Shown here: piece by piece, positions 45,501-58,240 of the stretch
Layout: every line of letters begins with the position of its first letter
Numbering within the stretch: the first letter of the stretch is position 1
Assembly (NCBI GenBank): GCA_006386115.1
Contig: VFIW01000006.1
Span: forward strand, 475,966 to 539,965
DNA: 64,000 nucleotides
Direction of reading: 5' to 3'
Source of the DNA: Globisporangium splendens
Taxonomy: Eukaryota > Oomycota > Peronosporomycetes > Pythiales > Pythiaceae
Notes under the pieces: model-generated
The model's database searches: none
What the model was told of the DNA's origin: nothing
Seen by the model: the letters and a program-made list of their open reading frames with translations, nothing else
Program-made: the position numbers and the translations under genes

Positions 45501-45929
45501 CGCGACGAGACCGCGACACCATTTCTCAAGATCCAATCGGTTAAAAGCCGCGACAAAAAGCGACGTGGGGTCATGGTGGCGACTGCCATTCGGCTTCGAG
45601 TCCACTTTCAACTCGAGCCCGTACGATTCGCCGGCCTTGAGCAGCCCGTGGCCGTCCCATCCAGCGAACGCGGCCACGTACTGCGTGTCGCCGAGCTTGC
45701 GGCGCGTCGTCTCGTCGTTCGAGTCGAACATCTCGAGCTTGCGGTTCATGTAGAGCACGAAGTAGCGTTCCGTCAGGGGCTTCGCGCCGCCGTGCGGGTG
45801 CAGCGGACTGCGCAGCAGAAGCGACGGCGCGTGCGTGGGGCTCGAGGGGGAGGGCGACGACGGAGGCGGCGCGTCGGCGGGCTGCTTGAAGAGCAGGAAG
45901 CCCTCAAGCACGACCCAGGGACCGCCCAT
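42542..45929 (-). CDS. PH / WH2 / PX protein with WASP-like acidic tail (candidate Arp2/3 activator)
   Basis: Exons 45929-45071, 45000-43825 and 43731-42542 join to 1074 residues. The second intron (43732-43824, GTGCGT, branch TGCTAAC, AACAG) is 93 nt and has no stop, so its retention keeps the frame. Order of parts: a PH domain split by a proline-rich loop (residues ~1-150, GFLLFKQ, RYFVLYMNRKLEMF); a charged helix; poly-proline stretches (PPPPPPPPHP, a profilin-type site); repeats resembling WH2 (NLAAILSGGRPK, FAASLAAIRRGDTL); a PX-like domain (FTFAFRLGAMEHSFTYSYNE, PKFPSKHRL); more proline; a strong WH2 (DLLAAIRKGTELRKT); an amphipathic link (SINDAITNAMASRRIH); and an acidic end with a Trp, DDDDSDDDWD. 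WH2, connector and acidic-Trp make the VCA module that delivers actin to Arp2/3. PH and PX would target phosphoinositide membranes. The function is inferred. Confidence 0.75.
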
Positions 45930-47240
45930 ATTCGCGACTTGACTTGCGCTTTGTATGGACGAAGAGCAATAGGCGGCGTTTCTCCTCAGACTCGCAGAGC
46001 ACACGAGTCTGCAATTGACTGCAATAGTGGCCCCCCTCCTCCTCCTGCTTACGCTGTTCTCGTGTGACAAGAGCGAGGTGAATTTTCATGAAGGTGGGGT
46101 GCACTGATACTGGGAAAATGATGGTGTATATCCATTATCAAAGGCTTATCATATATCCAAGATATATCATATATGATCATGAAGATCAAAGCGTGTGATA
46201 AACTGACTTGTCCTTTTGATTGCACAATACGATCATATAAAACTCTTAAATGATGCAGGATATGAAATGTGGTGTGTTTCCTCAGTGCGAGAAAACTTTG
46301 TACCGTAAAGAAAACAAAGAGAAAGAGGTTGCAGGATGGGGGGGGGCAGCGAGGGAACACAAGATCAGGTGGGACCACATACTGACGCTGTCATTTCCAT
46401 CGAAAGCCAGGTTGAAGTGGCAGTAACGCGATTGCTTCTTGAGGGTGAAAAAAGCAGCACACGCTCGAAGTCGGACGGAAATCGAACGAGAGGAAAAAGA
46501 AGGTTACGCTTTTTTCTTCGCGTAACCCTTGCTAAAAAGAGGAGGTGTGGAAGAACGTAACCCTCCCACATGACAATGGGTACCTTTCACACATGCAGCA
46601 ATTGGTGGCGGTCGTGGGGTGTGCGTGATGGATGGGCGGAAGAAAAGAACATGGCCGCTCGAGAGGAGGGACCTCGCGTCTGTCTCTGTCTGTGTGAGCA
46701 GGCGCGTTGGCTCAGTGGAGGCTTCCTTCCTGTGGAGATCCATCACGCGGATGAGAACTCAGTCCCTTCTCCCTCCCTGGTTCATGCGACACGAAAGGGT
46801 GCAGGAAGACCACATTGGCTGCTGTGACACAGGAGGAAGGAAGGAAGAGAGCGATGTGTGTGCATCACGAGAGAGCCCTGCGAACGACTGGCGCACGAAG
46901 GAAGGTGGGCTGACATGGCTACAAACGGGTCGTTGGATGTCTCTCGGTTGTCTCTTGCACGAAGCGATGACAGCTCTCCCATGGTGAATGCTGCGTATGG
47001 CGGCGCTGCTGTTTGGAGACTGTTGGGCACTATCAGCACGCTCACTAGTTCATCAAACTGCGTCTGTCCCTCTCATAAAGTGTAGTATATTAGTATAAAT
47101 GCAGCATCTCTTTTCTCTTTTGTTTTCTATGGCATCGTCTTTTCCTTTCCCATGCATGCACGCTCTTCACGCAAATAAATCCATTGTATCTCGGTTTCTC
47201 TCTCTCTCTCTCTTCACAGCTTACACGACGGCAAAGTGGT
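45930..47240. other. Intergenic region upstream of the WH2 gene and downstream of MYB
   Basis: 1.3 kb. It holds the WH2-gene promoter (pyrimidine/GGAGG-rich near 46030), a palindrome-rich AT patch around 46135-46180 (atatatcat words), a G9 run at 46338, and a CT run near 47195-47215 past the MYB stop. No supported gene. Confidence 0.35.
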
Positions 47241-49297
47241 TCACATACATTCGTCGGCCCAGACCTGATCCATGTTGCCGCCGAAGTGGCTCATGCTCGG
47301 CGCGGGTCTATATAACGAGGGCACGCCGCTGGCGGCTTTGAACGAGTCCACTCCATGCAGACTCGGGCTGTGCATGCCGCCCATCGCATTAGCAGGAGAG
47401 CCAACCGACGGATGGTTTCCCATGGCATCGTGCGCGGGCGAGTGCGGGTATTGAGGTTGCTGCTGCTGTTGCGGCGTCGGGCGGAAAATGCGCGCGGTTA
47501 CTGACACGGGGCTGTCGTGTTTCCACGCATCGCGCTGGCTGCCCTGCATTTCGTCAATGATGCGCTTGTGTGGGAGATTGATAGGCTGCTCGCTCGTGCG
47601 GTAGTGCGACTGCTGCTGCGGTGGACCTATTCATGAGTAGAAGCACAACACAGTTAGCTCCTGCGCTTGTGCGTTGACAATTCCAGCAAACAAACTCTAC
47701 AAACCTTGTGGCGCATTGCTTGAAAACATTCCTCGTGCATCATTTCCAAATGTGTTGCTACTTGGCGAGTGTGCATACATTGGTGACGTCTCGGAAGGCG
47801 GTGGATGCGGTGAATACGGCGGCGGTGCGTACGATTGCAACTGCATCATGTTCATCTGCATCAGGGACTGATTTGGCGCCGAGTTCGCGCGCATGCGGTG
47901 CTGTTGCTGCTGGGACGACTGCATGGGAACATAGTCAAAGGACGCATCAGGACCAGGACCCATGCCGCTTGGTGGCTGGTGTTGGTGCATCTCGGAGCCC
48001 ATGTTGCTGCTCGTGTACCCCGAAGTCATTGGGTACACCAGCGAGTGATGTCGAGATGGCGGTGACGCCGTGCGTTGCTCGAAATCCGGCATCATCGAGC
48101 CATCAGCCTGCAAGAAATACAAACAGCAAAGGCGTAAATATGATGCCATACTCAAATAAGCCAGGGAAGACAGCATACCCGCTCGCGGCTCATGGGGGAA
48201 TTCTGGTTGTTGTTAAATAGTTTCTGGAAGGTGGACGGCGCCTGCAGTGGAATGTTTCTTTGCAGCTGCGGTGACGGCGGCAGCTCTTGCTGGTGCTGTG
48301 GCGTACCTCTGGCGCTGGACGCGCCACCACTGGACAGTGGCGACGAGTTGACCGTCGCGACGCGGATGCTTTTGCCCTCGCGCATCGAGCCTTTCTTGCG
48401 GATCGACTGGCGCTGCATGCGGCGCATCGTCGAGTAATATCGGTTCTTGATGGCATTGTCCGTTCTAGCATCAGAAACATGTATGTTAGACATCATTCCC
48501 CATTATGATACAGGAATGGCGAAAAGCTACGCACCGGCCGGGCAGCATCTTGGAGATCTCGGCCCACTGGTTGCCGACGTTCTTGTGGCACTCGAAGATC
48601 ACGTAATCCTCCTCGGCGGTCCATGCGTCCTTGCGCACCGACGGATTCAGGTGGTTGTGCCAGCGCTCGCGGCACTGCTTGCCCACACGGCCGGGTAGGT
48701 GCATCGCGATCAGCGACCAGCGCTTCGCGCCGTACTGCTTCACCAGCTGCATCAGCTTTTCGTTTTCCTGCATCCATTTATTTACACATAAAGCGTTCAC
48801 ACACGCAGCTTAACGTATGCGTGCTTTAAACGAAAGCTTTACCTCGCGCGTCCACGGCCGCTTGCTGTTCGAGTCGGCGGGTTTGCTGCCTCGGCGCAGC
48901 TCGCCCTTGGCGCTGCTCTCGTCGTTGTCGTCTTCGTCTTCGTCGTAGGGGTCGTTCATGAGACCGCCGTACTTGGGCGTGCTGTGCGTCTCATGCGCAG
49001 GACGCACATAGTTCATCTACGCACATACGTAAGCATATTAAACACCATAAACCACATATATCCAAGTACAACCACACATAAACAAGAGCTTACATCTTGC
49101 GCGTTGCCGTGCGGTCCCGTGGCGTCCAGCAGCGCCATCTCGTGCTGCTGTTGATGGCTACTGTGGCCCATGCTCATACCGCTCATTGTGTTCATGCTGT
49201 GCATATTGTTCATACTGCTCATGGCCATGGGCACGCCGCGCATGTCGACCACCACGTCGTTCTCGTCCAGATCGAGCATCTCCAGCTTGCGGTTCAT
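47241..49297 (-). CDS. R2R3-MYB transcription factor
   Basis: Six exons (49297-49094, 49016-48843, 48767-48535, 48464-48179, 48107-47705, 47626-47241) give 561 residues. Two MYB repeats lie at residues ~120-225. R2 is RPWTREENEKLMQLVKQYG with RWSLIAMHLPGRVGKQCRERW. R3 is DAWTAEEDYVIFECHKNVG with QWAEISKMLPGRTDNAIKNR. Each has the spaced Trp core, with Phe/Tyr substitution of the last one (NRYYS). The N-terminus is Met-rich (MSSMNNMHSMNTMSGMSMG). The long C-terminal part is low-complexity, rich in Gln, Pro, Ser and Met, typical of an activation region. R2R3 factors bind YAACKG-type DNA. In oomycetes they are stage regulators of sporulation and zoosporogenesis, but this target set is unknown. 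Introns 1-4 have good consensus. The GTTTGT donor of intron 5 is weaker. Confidence 0.9.
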
Positions 49298-51436
49298 GCT
49301 GTTTCCTGCCCGTTATATAATAATGCAACAAAACGCTTTACAGTTAGTAATTTATGTACACATACAGTAACGCAGCGCTTCACTCTATACGCGCAGCTGA
49401 CCGTTTTCGAGCCGCAAAAGATCGCTTTTACGCACTGTATGGGTTTGCAGATGGCGAGGATATGGAATACGGACGACTTGCTTCTTCCTGTCGCTTCGAA
49501 TGGCGCCGCGCCCCCTCTTATGGATAAGTGAGGATCGCGCGCGTTATGCCGGACGGCCGCGGATGGATAAGGAGGAAGGGGGAGTGGAACGTTTCGAAAT
49601 TTAGAAAAGGGGTCCTTCCTGTGCAAAATAGATTTCATTTGTTCACGCATTTCCGCCCACATGCGCGAAAGATTCGCGGTAAGATACCACTGCGCAAATA
49701 TTTGCACTGGACGGCACATGCACCGACAAACCTTTAAAGGAGGCATTTGCTAATGTTGATTACTTGTCAATAGAGATATCGTATAATTCAGTATTCTGAG
49801 CTGAAGTGCTGTGAATATTGGTAAACTGTCTTAGCGTATATCCTGACTTTTGTTATACCTTTTAAGAATGATGTAATTGGCACTGTTTCCTTGTCAGGGT
49901 GTGAGCAGCAAAACACTTCAACATGGGGTAGAGAACGGCGCACAGGCAACGGTTCCCGCTGAAAGATATACTTGGGTTGGGTCATAAATTCTGTTTTTTT
50001 GTTTATTTATTTCATTTCGGCATGTCGATGTCTGTGAGCCCAACTCACATTGCGTGCGCCGAGTTTAAATTACGTTTCCATATGACGAAGGGTGGAAAAA
50101 AAAAAAAAGCTCAAAGGGGGGAACATTTTGGTTTTCTTTTTCCTCCACGTCCCCTCTCTCCCAACGGTCGGCAGTTTCGTGTTTCCCATCTTTTTCTTCC
50201 GCGCTTATCTTTCCATATTCCTTGTCGACATGTTAGCTTGCAGATGGTGGTCCCAGTAGGTTGGCTGTGTTTGATTTTTTGGGTTTTTGTTTTCGTGGAA
50301 AGAAACAACAGCCACTACAACCAAAAGTTAAAACACCACCGTGGCTCACAGGCTATGAATTACCAACAATTCATGTGGATGGTAACCGACGGGAATCAGC
50401 TGAACACCCACTACACAGTGAAGTTACCTGTTGTTGGGGCTATTGCTGCTGCCAAATATGAGGACCACGAATGTTGTGGTTGCCATAACCACTTGTTGAG
50501 CGCATGCGGCGGTTTCGTTTGCTGCTGCTGGTTGCGACTCTTTGTCACGTCCGCACTGTCGCAAACGTGCAACACACCGACGTATGAGATGGTTCAATGT
50601 TCACACCAATCCCATGCGCAAGCGATCAAGCAAACCCTCGTGTGGTGTTGATCCGAGCATTTCTGATCGAGATTTATTTCGCAACACTCGCCACAGCAAT
50701 AGCAACTTGCACGGTTATATAACTCCAAAGCCACATCTTCTTATGCGAAAAACGTAGCCTTGCTGCGAAACGGTGATGTCACATGCTCTTTTCCCCTTCA
50801 GTTGTTGTAGTAGTTCAGTGACATTAGTGCAGCAGCACAACTAAACTGTCAAGTGTCAATAAGTTTGCTCATCAAACTGTCTTTCCAGCAATTAAAAACA
50901 GCAAAACGTTAGAGGAGCGTTACCCAAAGCATCATCACACTTCGCTCACCCACAGTTGTCGACAACATTTTTTTCGTTATTCAATCGTGGCAGCTGCCTC
51001 GCTTGCTGATTTTATGCTGACCACGCCAATTGCGAACAACAGCAAGCGATGCGCTTCCTTGGAGTTGACAGCTCAAAGAGTGCAAATGGTCCGACCTTAC
51101 AGTAGCCATGTGTGCAATGCATATCAAAATGTATCCATGTACGATGCCCAAGAAAGGCAAGAAGGCAAAGTAAACAGGACGTGGCGCGACTCCTTTCATG
51201 ACAACGACAGCGATCCGCATAATGTACTCTCTTTCCCGCTTCATATGCATCACCAACTAAAGGAAGACATGCACGTTGTCGAAGTGCTTCAACTTGTCCT
51301 AAAACCTGCAAGCTACCGGTATTGTCATATACTTCCTGATCGATGCTGGTATTGCGAAAAAATGCTCCGAGATACCGCGATTATTTCACAACCCTTGATG
51401 TCATACTGGTATTCTATTTGATAGGTTACTGAAATA
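49298..51436. other. Large intergenic region between MYB and DHFR-TS
   Basis: 2.1 kb holding the divergent promoters of MYB (minus) and DHFR-TS (plus). It has an A-run near 50096-50108 and T-rich patches. One 224-codon plus-strand frame at 49977-50651 has no domain or codon pattern of a real gene. Nothing else is supported. Confidence 0.35.
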
Positions 51437-51466
51437 TTGGCGCCATCTCATCCACTTTTTGGCGCC
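51437..51466. promoter_or_regulatory. Paired E2F-like sites upstream of DHFR-TS
   Basis: TTGGCGCC at 51437-51444 and TTTGGCGCC at 51458-51466 (also read TTGGCGCCAA across 51459-51468), 56-85 bp before the ATG. The second matches the E2F/DP consensus TTTSSCGC exactly. Dihydrofolate reductase and thymidylate synthase are textbook E2F targets in animals and plants, so S-phase control is plausible. An initiator-like CTCATCCACTTTT lies between and into the second site. Confidence 0.5.
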
Positions 51467-51521
51467 AACACTTGCAAGTGCAACGAACCAGCGTAAAAGC
51501 GCACAACGAACGAAGAGAAAG

Positions 51522-53206
<1,685 letters not shown>

Positions 53207-53500
53207 GCACGAGGTGGCTGCAAGAGCAACAAAGCAAACGAAAATGCAGACATGAGTATAAAGCAATCGATAGATCGCCAATTTCTTTCCTAAATTTCAA
53301 TTGCGTGGCCACAAACTCATGAAACAAAGATACTTTTATCTATTGATTTTTTCTTGTGCTCTCGTTTAATGAAAAGAATGGAAATGGGTCACAGAATAAA
53401 TTAGCTTGCTCTCTCTCTTTTCTCGACGGCACCCCACACACACACATATATACACACATGCGAATCTCCAACGCTCCTAACTGTCTTATCGTGTCTTGTC
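53207..53500. other. Convergent 3' spacer of DHFR-TS and PH gene
   Basis: 294 bp between two converging stop codons. It is AT-rich with CACACA/TATA repeats near 53440-53460 that probably serve as polyadenylation region for both genes. Confidence 0.4.
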
Positions 53501-54256
53501 TCAATGTGCGGGTTGCTGTGGTGCGGCCGACGCGAAGCTGACACCCATGGGCGGCAACGAGAACGACACGGCGGACCTGGTGGCGCGGATCTTCTTGCCA
53601 ACGTGCGAGCCGATGCTCTTGACGGCCTGCGCACGGTTGAAAAGCATTCGCGACACGGCTGCGGCTGCCGCTTTCTTCTTCGCACTGCGTCTGGCACTAT
53701 TACTGCTGCTGTTATGACTGCCGTTCTGCTGTGACGCCGCACTCGTGGTATTGCTGCTGCTATTCATGGCTCGCTTGACGTCGGAATAGTACTCTGGCGA
53801 CGAAAATTCCATCGACACCTGGAGCGCGCCTTCGAGCGCCTTGTGCTGCGCGAGGAAGAACGCCTCGAGCTCCTCGTCGTCCATGTTGGCGGCCTGGTGC
53901 TGCGGGTCGCCCCAGTAGTTGCGCTGCCAGGCATGGATGGCATTGCCCCATGCCTTGCGCTCGCCCCAGGACGGCGCGCTGAGCACGAGCAGCTCGGGCT
54001 TGCCGACCACGATCTGGCGCCCGTCCTGGATGCGCGCGCGCTGCAGCTGCACCGTGAACGAGAAGGGGCAGCCGCGCGCGTCTTCGTCCGGCACGCCGCG
54101 GATCTTGAGCTTGGAGCGCGAGAGCGTGAGCTCGCGCACGAGCACGCCGCTGAAGCGCCGGCTGAAGAACTGCAGGCGGCCCTCACCCAGCACGCAGTAG
54201 TAGATGGCGCTGCGCTCCTGCTCCTCGTGCGCGATCAGGAAGCCCTCCTTCGACAT
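53501..54256 (-). CDS. Small PH-domain protein
   Basis: From ATG 54256 (MSKEGFLIAHEEQERSAIYY) the frame codes 251 residues. The PH domain occupies ~1-115: EGFLIAH opening strand, CVLGEGRLQFFSRR, and the closing helix with the conserved Trp (ERKAWGNAIHAWQRN). The rest is a Ser/Asn-rich linker and a basic, Ala-rich tail (ARRSAKKKAAAAAVSRML), ending VSFASAAPQQPAH. PH domains bind phosphoinositides or proteins at membranes, and short PH-only proteins of this layout are common in oomycetes. The frame is open upstream to 54484, but the PH fold begins at the chosen Met. No intron is needed. Confidence 0.85.
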   Translation of the reverse strand: MSKEGFLIAHEEQERSAIYYCVLGEGRLQFFSRRFSGVLVRELTLSRSKLKIRGVPDEDARGCPFSFTVQLQRARIQDGRQIVVGKPELLVLSAPSWGERKAWGNAIHAWQRNYWGDPQHQAANMDDEELEAFFLAQHKALEGALQVSMEFSSPEYYSDVKRAMNSSSNTTSAASQQNGSHNSSSNSARRSAKKKAAAAAVSRMLFNRAQAVKSIGSHVGKKIRATRSAVSFSLPPMGVSFASAAPQQPAH

Positions 54257-54990
54257 GCTGAATATGCGGCGCAACCCTCGGGTAACCCGCTTGCTGATGT
54301 GTTGGTGCTTGCGTGTTGACTGTGAGCAAAAGACGCTTGCTTGCGGCTTGTCGTAACCCACGCGCTTGCCCTTTTGCTGGTTTATTGTGTGCAAGACTTG
54401 CAGGTATTGGACGCTGGTGCTTGAACCCAGCAGCCGCGCGAGTGTGGAATGTGCGATGTTCCTGACTTTTTCTCGACTTTGCATGATGAATAGAGAGGGT
54501 TTGTAGAGGTTTGTAGAGGCACGTGGATTGTATTCAATGTGTTTGTATTTTCTATAAGGAGGATATTGGGACTTTAGTTGGAATTTTTCTATTCATTCGC
54601 ACTGAGGTGGATTTTTACAGTTGAGTGTGATGGCAGAGTCCCAGATGCAGAGACATTGTCTTCAAAACGAACTATTTCAGCCAATGAAAGTGGTTTATTG
54701 AATGCTTTTCTGAGTAGGGAAGAGGTTACAAAATGTGGTTTTAACCAATGAAGAACCATCAAGTAAAAACAGGTCCAAGAGATTGGCTTGGCGTAATTAC
54801 GCAGCACTGACTTTCCACCTAAAAAGACAAAAATCCGATTATGGTGCAAATCGAAGAATAAACCCCAAAACACTATGCATTGTGCTTTTTAAGCACTGCC
54901 AAAGAAATGAACAGCACCTGGAAAAATGCCATCCGAGTGTGCCTTGATGCGTTCAACCTGAGAGCATATACACTTGGACTTGCCAGTATA
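54257..54990. other. Upstream region of the PH gene
   Basis: 734 bp between the PH start and the Gypsy remnant. The minus-strand frame continues to 54484 and may be 5' UTR. No independent gene is seen. Confidence 0.35.
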
Positions 54991-56951
54991 TCATTTGGAA
55001 TCAATACCAGTTTCTTGCATATAGGGTGTCCACAAACAGAGCCATCTAGCAGCACAAGAGGATCTGGCGAAGTCAGTGTAGCAGTGCTGGGGAAGTTTTC
55101 GATGGACGTGCAAATCGTTGCGTGAAAGTAGCAAAAGATTCAATGAATCTGGTGCCTGCCACAATATCAGCTCATAGGTTCTTTTTCCCGGCTGTGCGCT
55201 CAATAGTGTATCGAAAGACACGTAGACGCATCGGCCACCGCTGCAACCGGTCGCGAACGTGTGTTCTTTAATTCCACGTTTGGCGCGAAGATGTAAATCA
55301 GGTTGGAGTGATCGCAAAGCAGCTTGAATCCTTTTCACGCTGCAGTATGTACTCAAACTCACTGCAGGCTTTCACGACAAGGAATGCTTCTTTTTCCACA
55401 TTTGCCCAATTGAGTTGGGCACCTTTAAAGTTCCCGTCCTTGCACAGCACCACGCGATGTCTCTGCAACTTCACTGGTAGTTCCAGGTTCCAATCTTCGA
55501 CTTGAGTGAGCACAATGCTCCAACCAGTCAAAGAGGTGTCAGTGAAGACACGCAGTCCCCTTTCAGGACTTGGGAACGTAAGTGGGGTGGACGATCGAAT
55601 GAGCTGGATAACAACAAAATAAGCATTCAGCTCCTCTGCACTGAGCGACGTCGCCATCTGGAGCGCGTTACGGTTGTGTCTGCCGACTCGCTTCTTCTCG
55701 GCATCCAGCTTCGCTTGGAGCGGAGCCACAATTCGGGAGTAGTCGATCAACGAGTCATGTAGCCAATCCGATACACAGACAAAGCACTGTAATTGCACGA
55801 TAGTCGACGGGACGGGCAATCGCGTGAGGGTATTGATCCACTCCGGGTCATGACGAACACCTTCACCAGAGATCAGCTTCCTGCACCACAGAGTTTCTCG
55901 CTGGGAACAGTATGCTCTTGGATGCGTTCAACTTCAATCTGTGCTTCCCCACTAATACAACAAACCGACGGAGCGCAATCAGGAACTCGTCCATGTCTTG
56001 AGCAAACACGATTACGTCGTCGATCCACACCAATGCGTTGTTAGGGATTAGTGGCGACAGGACATCATGCGTTTGGCTCTGGAAATGCAGTGCAGAGTCC
56101 ATTGCGCCTTGTGACACCCTGACCAGAGTATACACCGTGTCTTCCATCATGAATGACATTTTTTCTTGGCTGCCTTCCTCTGGCTTCCGTGGTTTGGATA
56201 CTGGCGCTGACGTCGCCAATGCATCGTCGCGGCGCATTTTCTTCCTGCGGTGAAAAGACTTTTCCTGTCCAAGGGCTTGCTCTGAAATCACACCATAGAG
56301 CGCTGCCTCATCGCGCTGTGCGGCTCGCTTTTGGAAACAGACAATCGTCTCCACATCAACGCGTAGCCCAGTCGGCTGTAAACAGCAACCAGCAGCTTGC
56401 ACTTCTCTTTCTCACCGCCCTCTCCACCAAAGCAATCGGCAAGACCATGCGCTTGGATAACGTCGTTATGCTGCTTGATTTACTGGAGTGTCTGCTCGTG
56501 GGCATCCGTCTCGCCGAGATCGAACTTCAACTCGTCGTGAAAGAGCGCACGGATGTCTGGGAGCGACGCATTTTTCACCGACGAAATGACCGCATCAATC
56601 CCCTCAAGCGCCTTCTCGTCAGTCAAGTCCTCCTTTCGCACACACCAACGGAACCTGCACAGCGGCTTTCACTCGTTTCATAAAAGCTCGCTCCTTACTC
56701 TCACGTCGTGTCAAAATTGCTCGAGCACTTTTGTAGATCCTAGAGCTGGTGTCTATAGTCAGGATGGATGTCTTATCTGACTTCATCCACCGGTCTTTCG
56801 TTGCGTGGCCCAAATTGCGAATTTGCAGACGTAGCGCTTCTCTGACTGCCGATCTAACCGCCGATCTGTTCGAGCTCATTGGCAGTACTAGGTGTGGATC
56901 GACTCTTGCTTCTCGAATTTTGTTGCCCCTCTTCTCCAATTTATCGGACAT
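54991..56951 (-). mobile_element. Decayed Ty3/Gypsy-type LTR retrotransposon fragment
   Basis: Minus-strand pieces of a pol polyprotein in several frames. RT segment about 55863-56402 has RVSQGAMDSALHFQSQTHDV and the catalytic-type VWIDDVIVFA. The following RNase H segment 55298-55819 has VFTDTSLTGWSIVL and LNWANVEKEAFLVV. After a frame change the text CDHSNLIYIFAPNV follows (about 55260-55330), a typical Gypsy RNase H continuation. A helical piece at 56619-56951 may be upstream protease or gag linker. Many stops and shifts; no LTRs recognised. Confidence 0.75.
55298..56402 (-). pseudogene. Gypsy pol remnant (RT and RNase H)
   Basis: Two frames, 56402-55863 and 55819-55298, are separated by a short break at about 55820-55862. 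The first ends in the RT thumb (LNASKSILFPARNSVVQEA). The second starts in the connection (APLQAKLDAEKKRVGRHNR) and carries the RNase H-like start. WIDD stands for the usual F/YxDD. It is dead as shown by the breaks. Confidence 0.75.
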
Positions 56952-58240
56952 CCGAGGTTATTTTTGTCGGTTTGCTGCTACTGCAGTTAAAATTCCTCCT
57001 GATCAGAACCTGCTCAATGCAAAGTGGCTTGAATGGGTAAACAAAGTCGTCAGTCTTTCGAAGCTGCGGTCACGAACATGTGGGATGTTGTTCGCAGCGG
57101 AGTTGGTTGGAGCTTCGATCATCAACGCTGGCGCAAATCGGTGTGTATGGTGCGAGCTTAAACGCAGTGCTTACCTACCCACGCAGGCGTGCAGTGCTTC
57201 ATATTCGTACACAAACACAGCGCAAGTTGCATAATGCAATGCTTTGCATTCTGGATCTGGTCGTGAAATGAGGTGCCTGCAAGACAAGGCGTCGTTTTAT
57301 CCGTAGTCATCACTCGAGCATCGATTCCAAGCAGAAATATCGACCTCACAATCTTTGAGTGAGCAGACTCGAAGAGATCAGATGACAGCACGTGAGTTGA
57401 AGTTAGCCAAAATGGGTACACTCGGACAGATGGACGCCATCATTCAGCAACCATTACATACATTCCTGCACAGATTGTGCACATTGACATGCATTCCTGA
57501 TGCATCTGTACTGTTGAGCTCGCGCTTGCAGTGAAGTTCGCGAGTGACACGTTGAACAAGGAAGAGGAGCAGATACGACGTGCACACCGTTTATTGCATG
57601 AGCCTCTTCTATGTATTCTACTTGTTGGGCATACGAATATCTAAGCCGCTGCAACTGTGTTTCTCTGGGTGCGACTACAGCCAGCAACCAAGAGCACGAG
57701 CAGCAAAGGCGACTAACCAAGGTGCGAACAATGACCCGATCTCGACTTTTGGCTTTGCCAATCTGCACAAATGAAGGAGCTGCGACCTTGCTTTTACAGC
57801 TCTTTCCTGTCAAAGATAGCGCTGCAACCCCCGCTAATCAATTTCTCTCGATGCTGAATACAACAGTTTAGCGTATTCGCATTGTGCCTTCGTGTTTTTC
57901 TTTGTTGTGGTGATTTTTGTCAAGGAAACGTTTGTCTAGCTATTGCACTTTTGTAGCAACGGCGCTTCCTGGCAAGCGAGAAAGATACCAGCATGAGGAG
58001 AGCCGATGGTGTCGCTCATTTAACGATTAACGGTATAATTTTCATTGTTCTTTCCATGTAGGGCTTCTGCACTACAAAGGGAGCAGTTATCAGGTTCTAC
58101 GGTGGTGCAACCGCGCGAAGCGACCTACTCAATCCAGCATTTCTTGAAAAGAAGATGGCGCAAATAGAGAAGAAGAGACTTTCGCGTTAGCAGCGTTAAG
58201 GTTCTCCCTTCACTTATTGCAGTTCCAGGCACAACTGAGC
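56952..58240. other. Spacer between Gypsy remnant and mitochondrial protein cluster
   Basis: 1.3 kb. Short frames on both strands lack recognisable motifs. It may hold further eroded retroelement sequence, but I cannot show it. Confidence 0.3.

Noticed and set aside
45051..46067. 338-codon plus-strand open frame
   Set aside because: Antisense to the PH/WH2 gene first exon, with His/Arg/Gln-rich composition from reverse-complemented acidic and basic codons. No motif.
46135..46180. AT palindrome patch as an origin or hairpin RNA
   Set aside because: Short imperfect atatatcat words only; nothing else supports a function.
49977..50651. 224-codon plus-strand frame in the MYB/DHFR-TS spacer
   Set aside because: It contains homopolymer runs (lysine run from A-tract), no domain, no introns or codon bias like neighbours, and no plausible promoter. 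Treated as chance.
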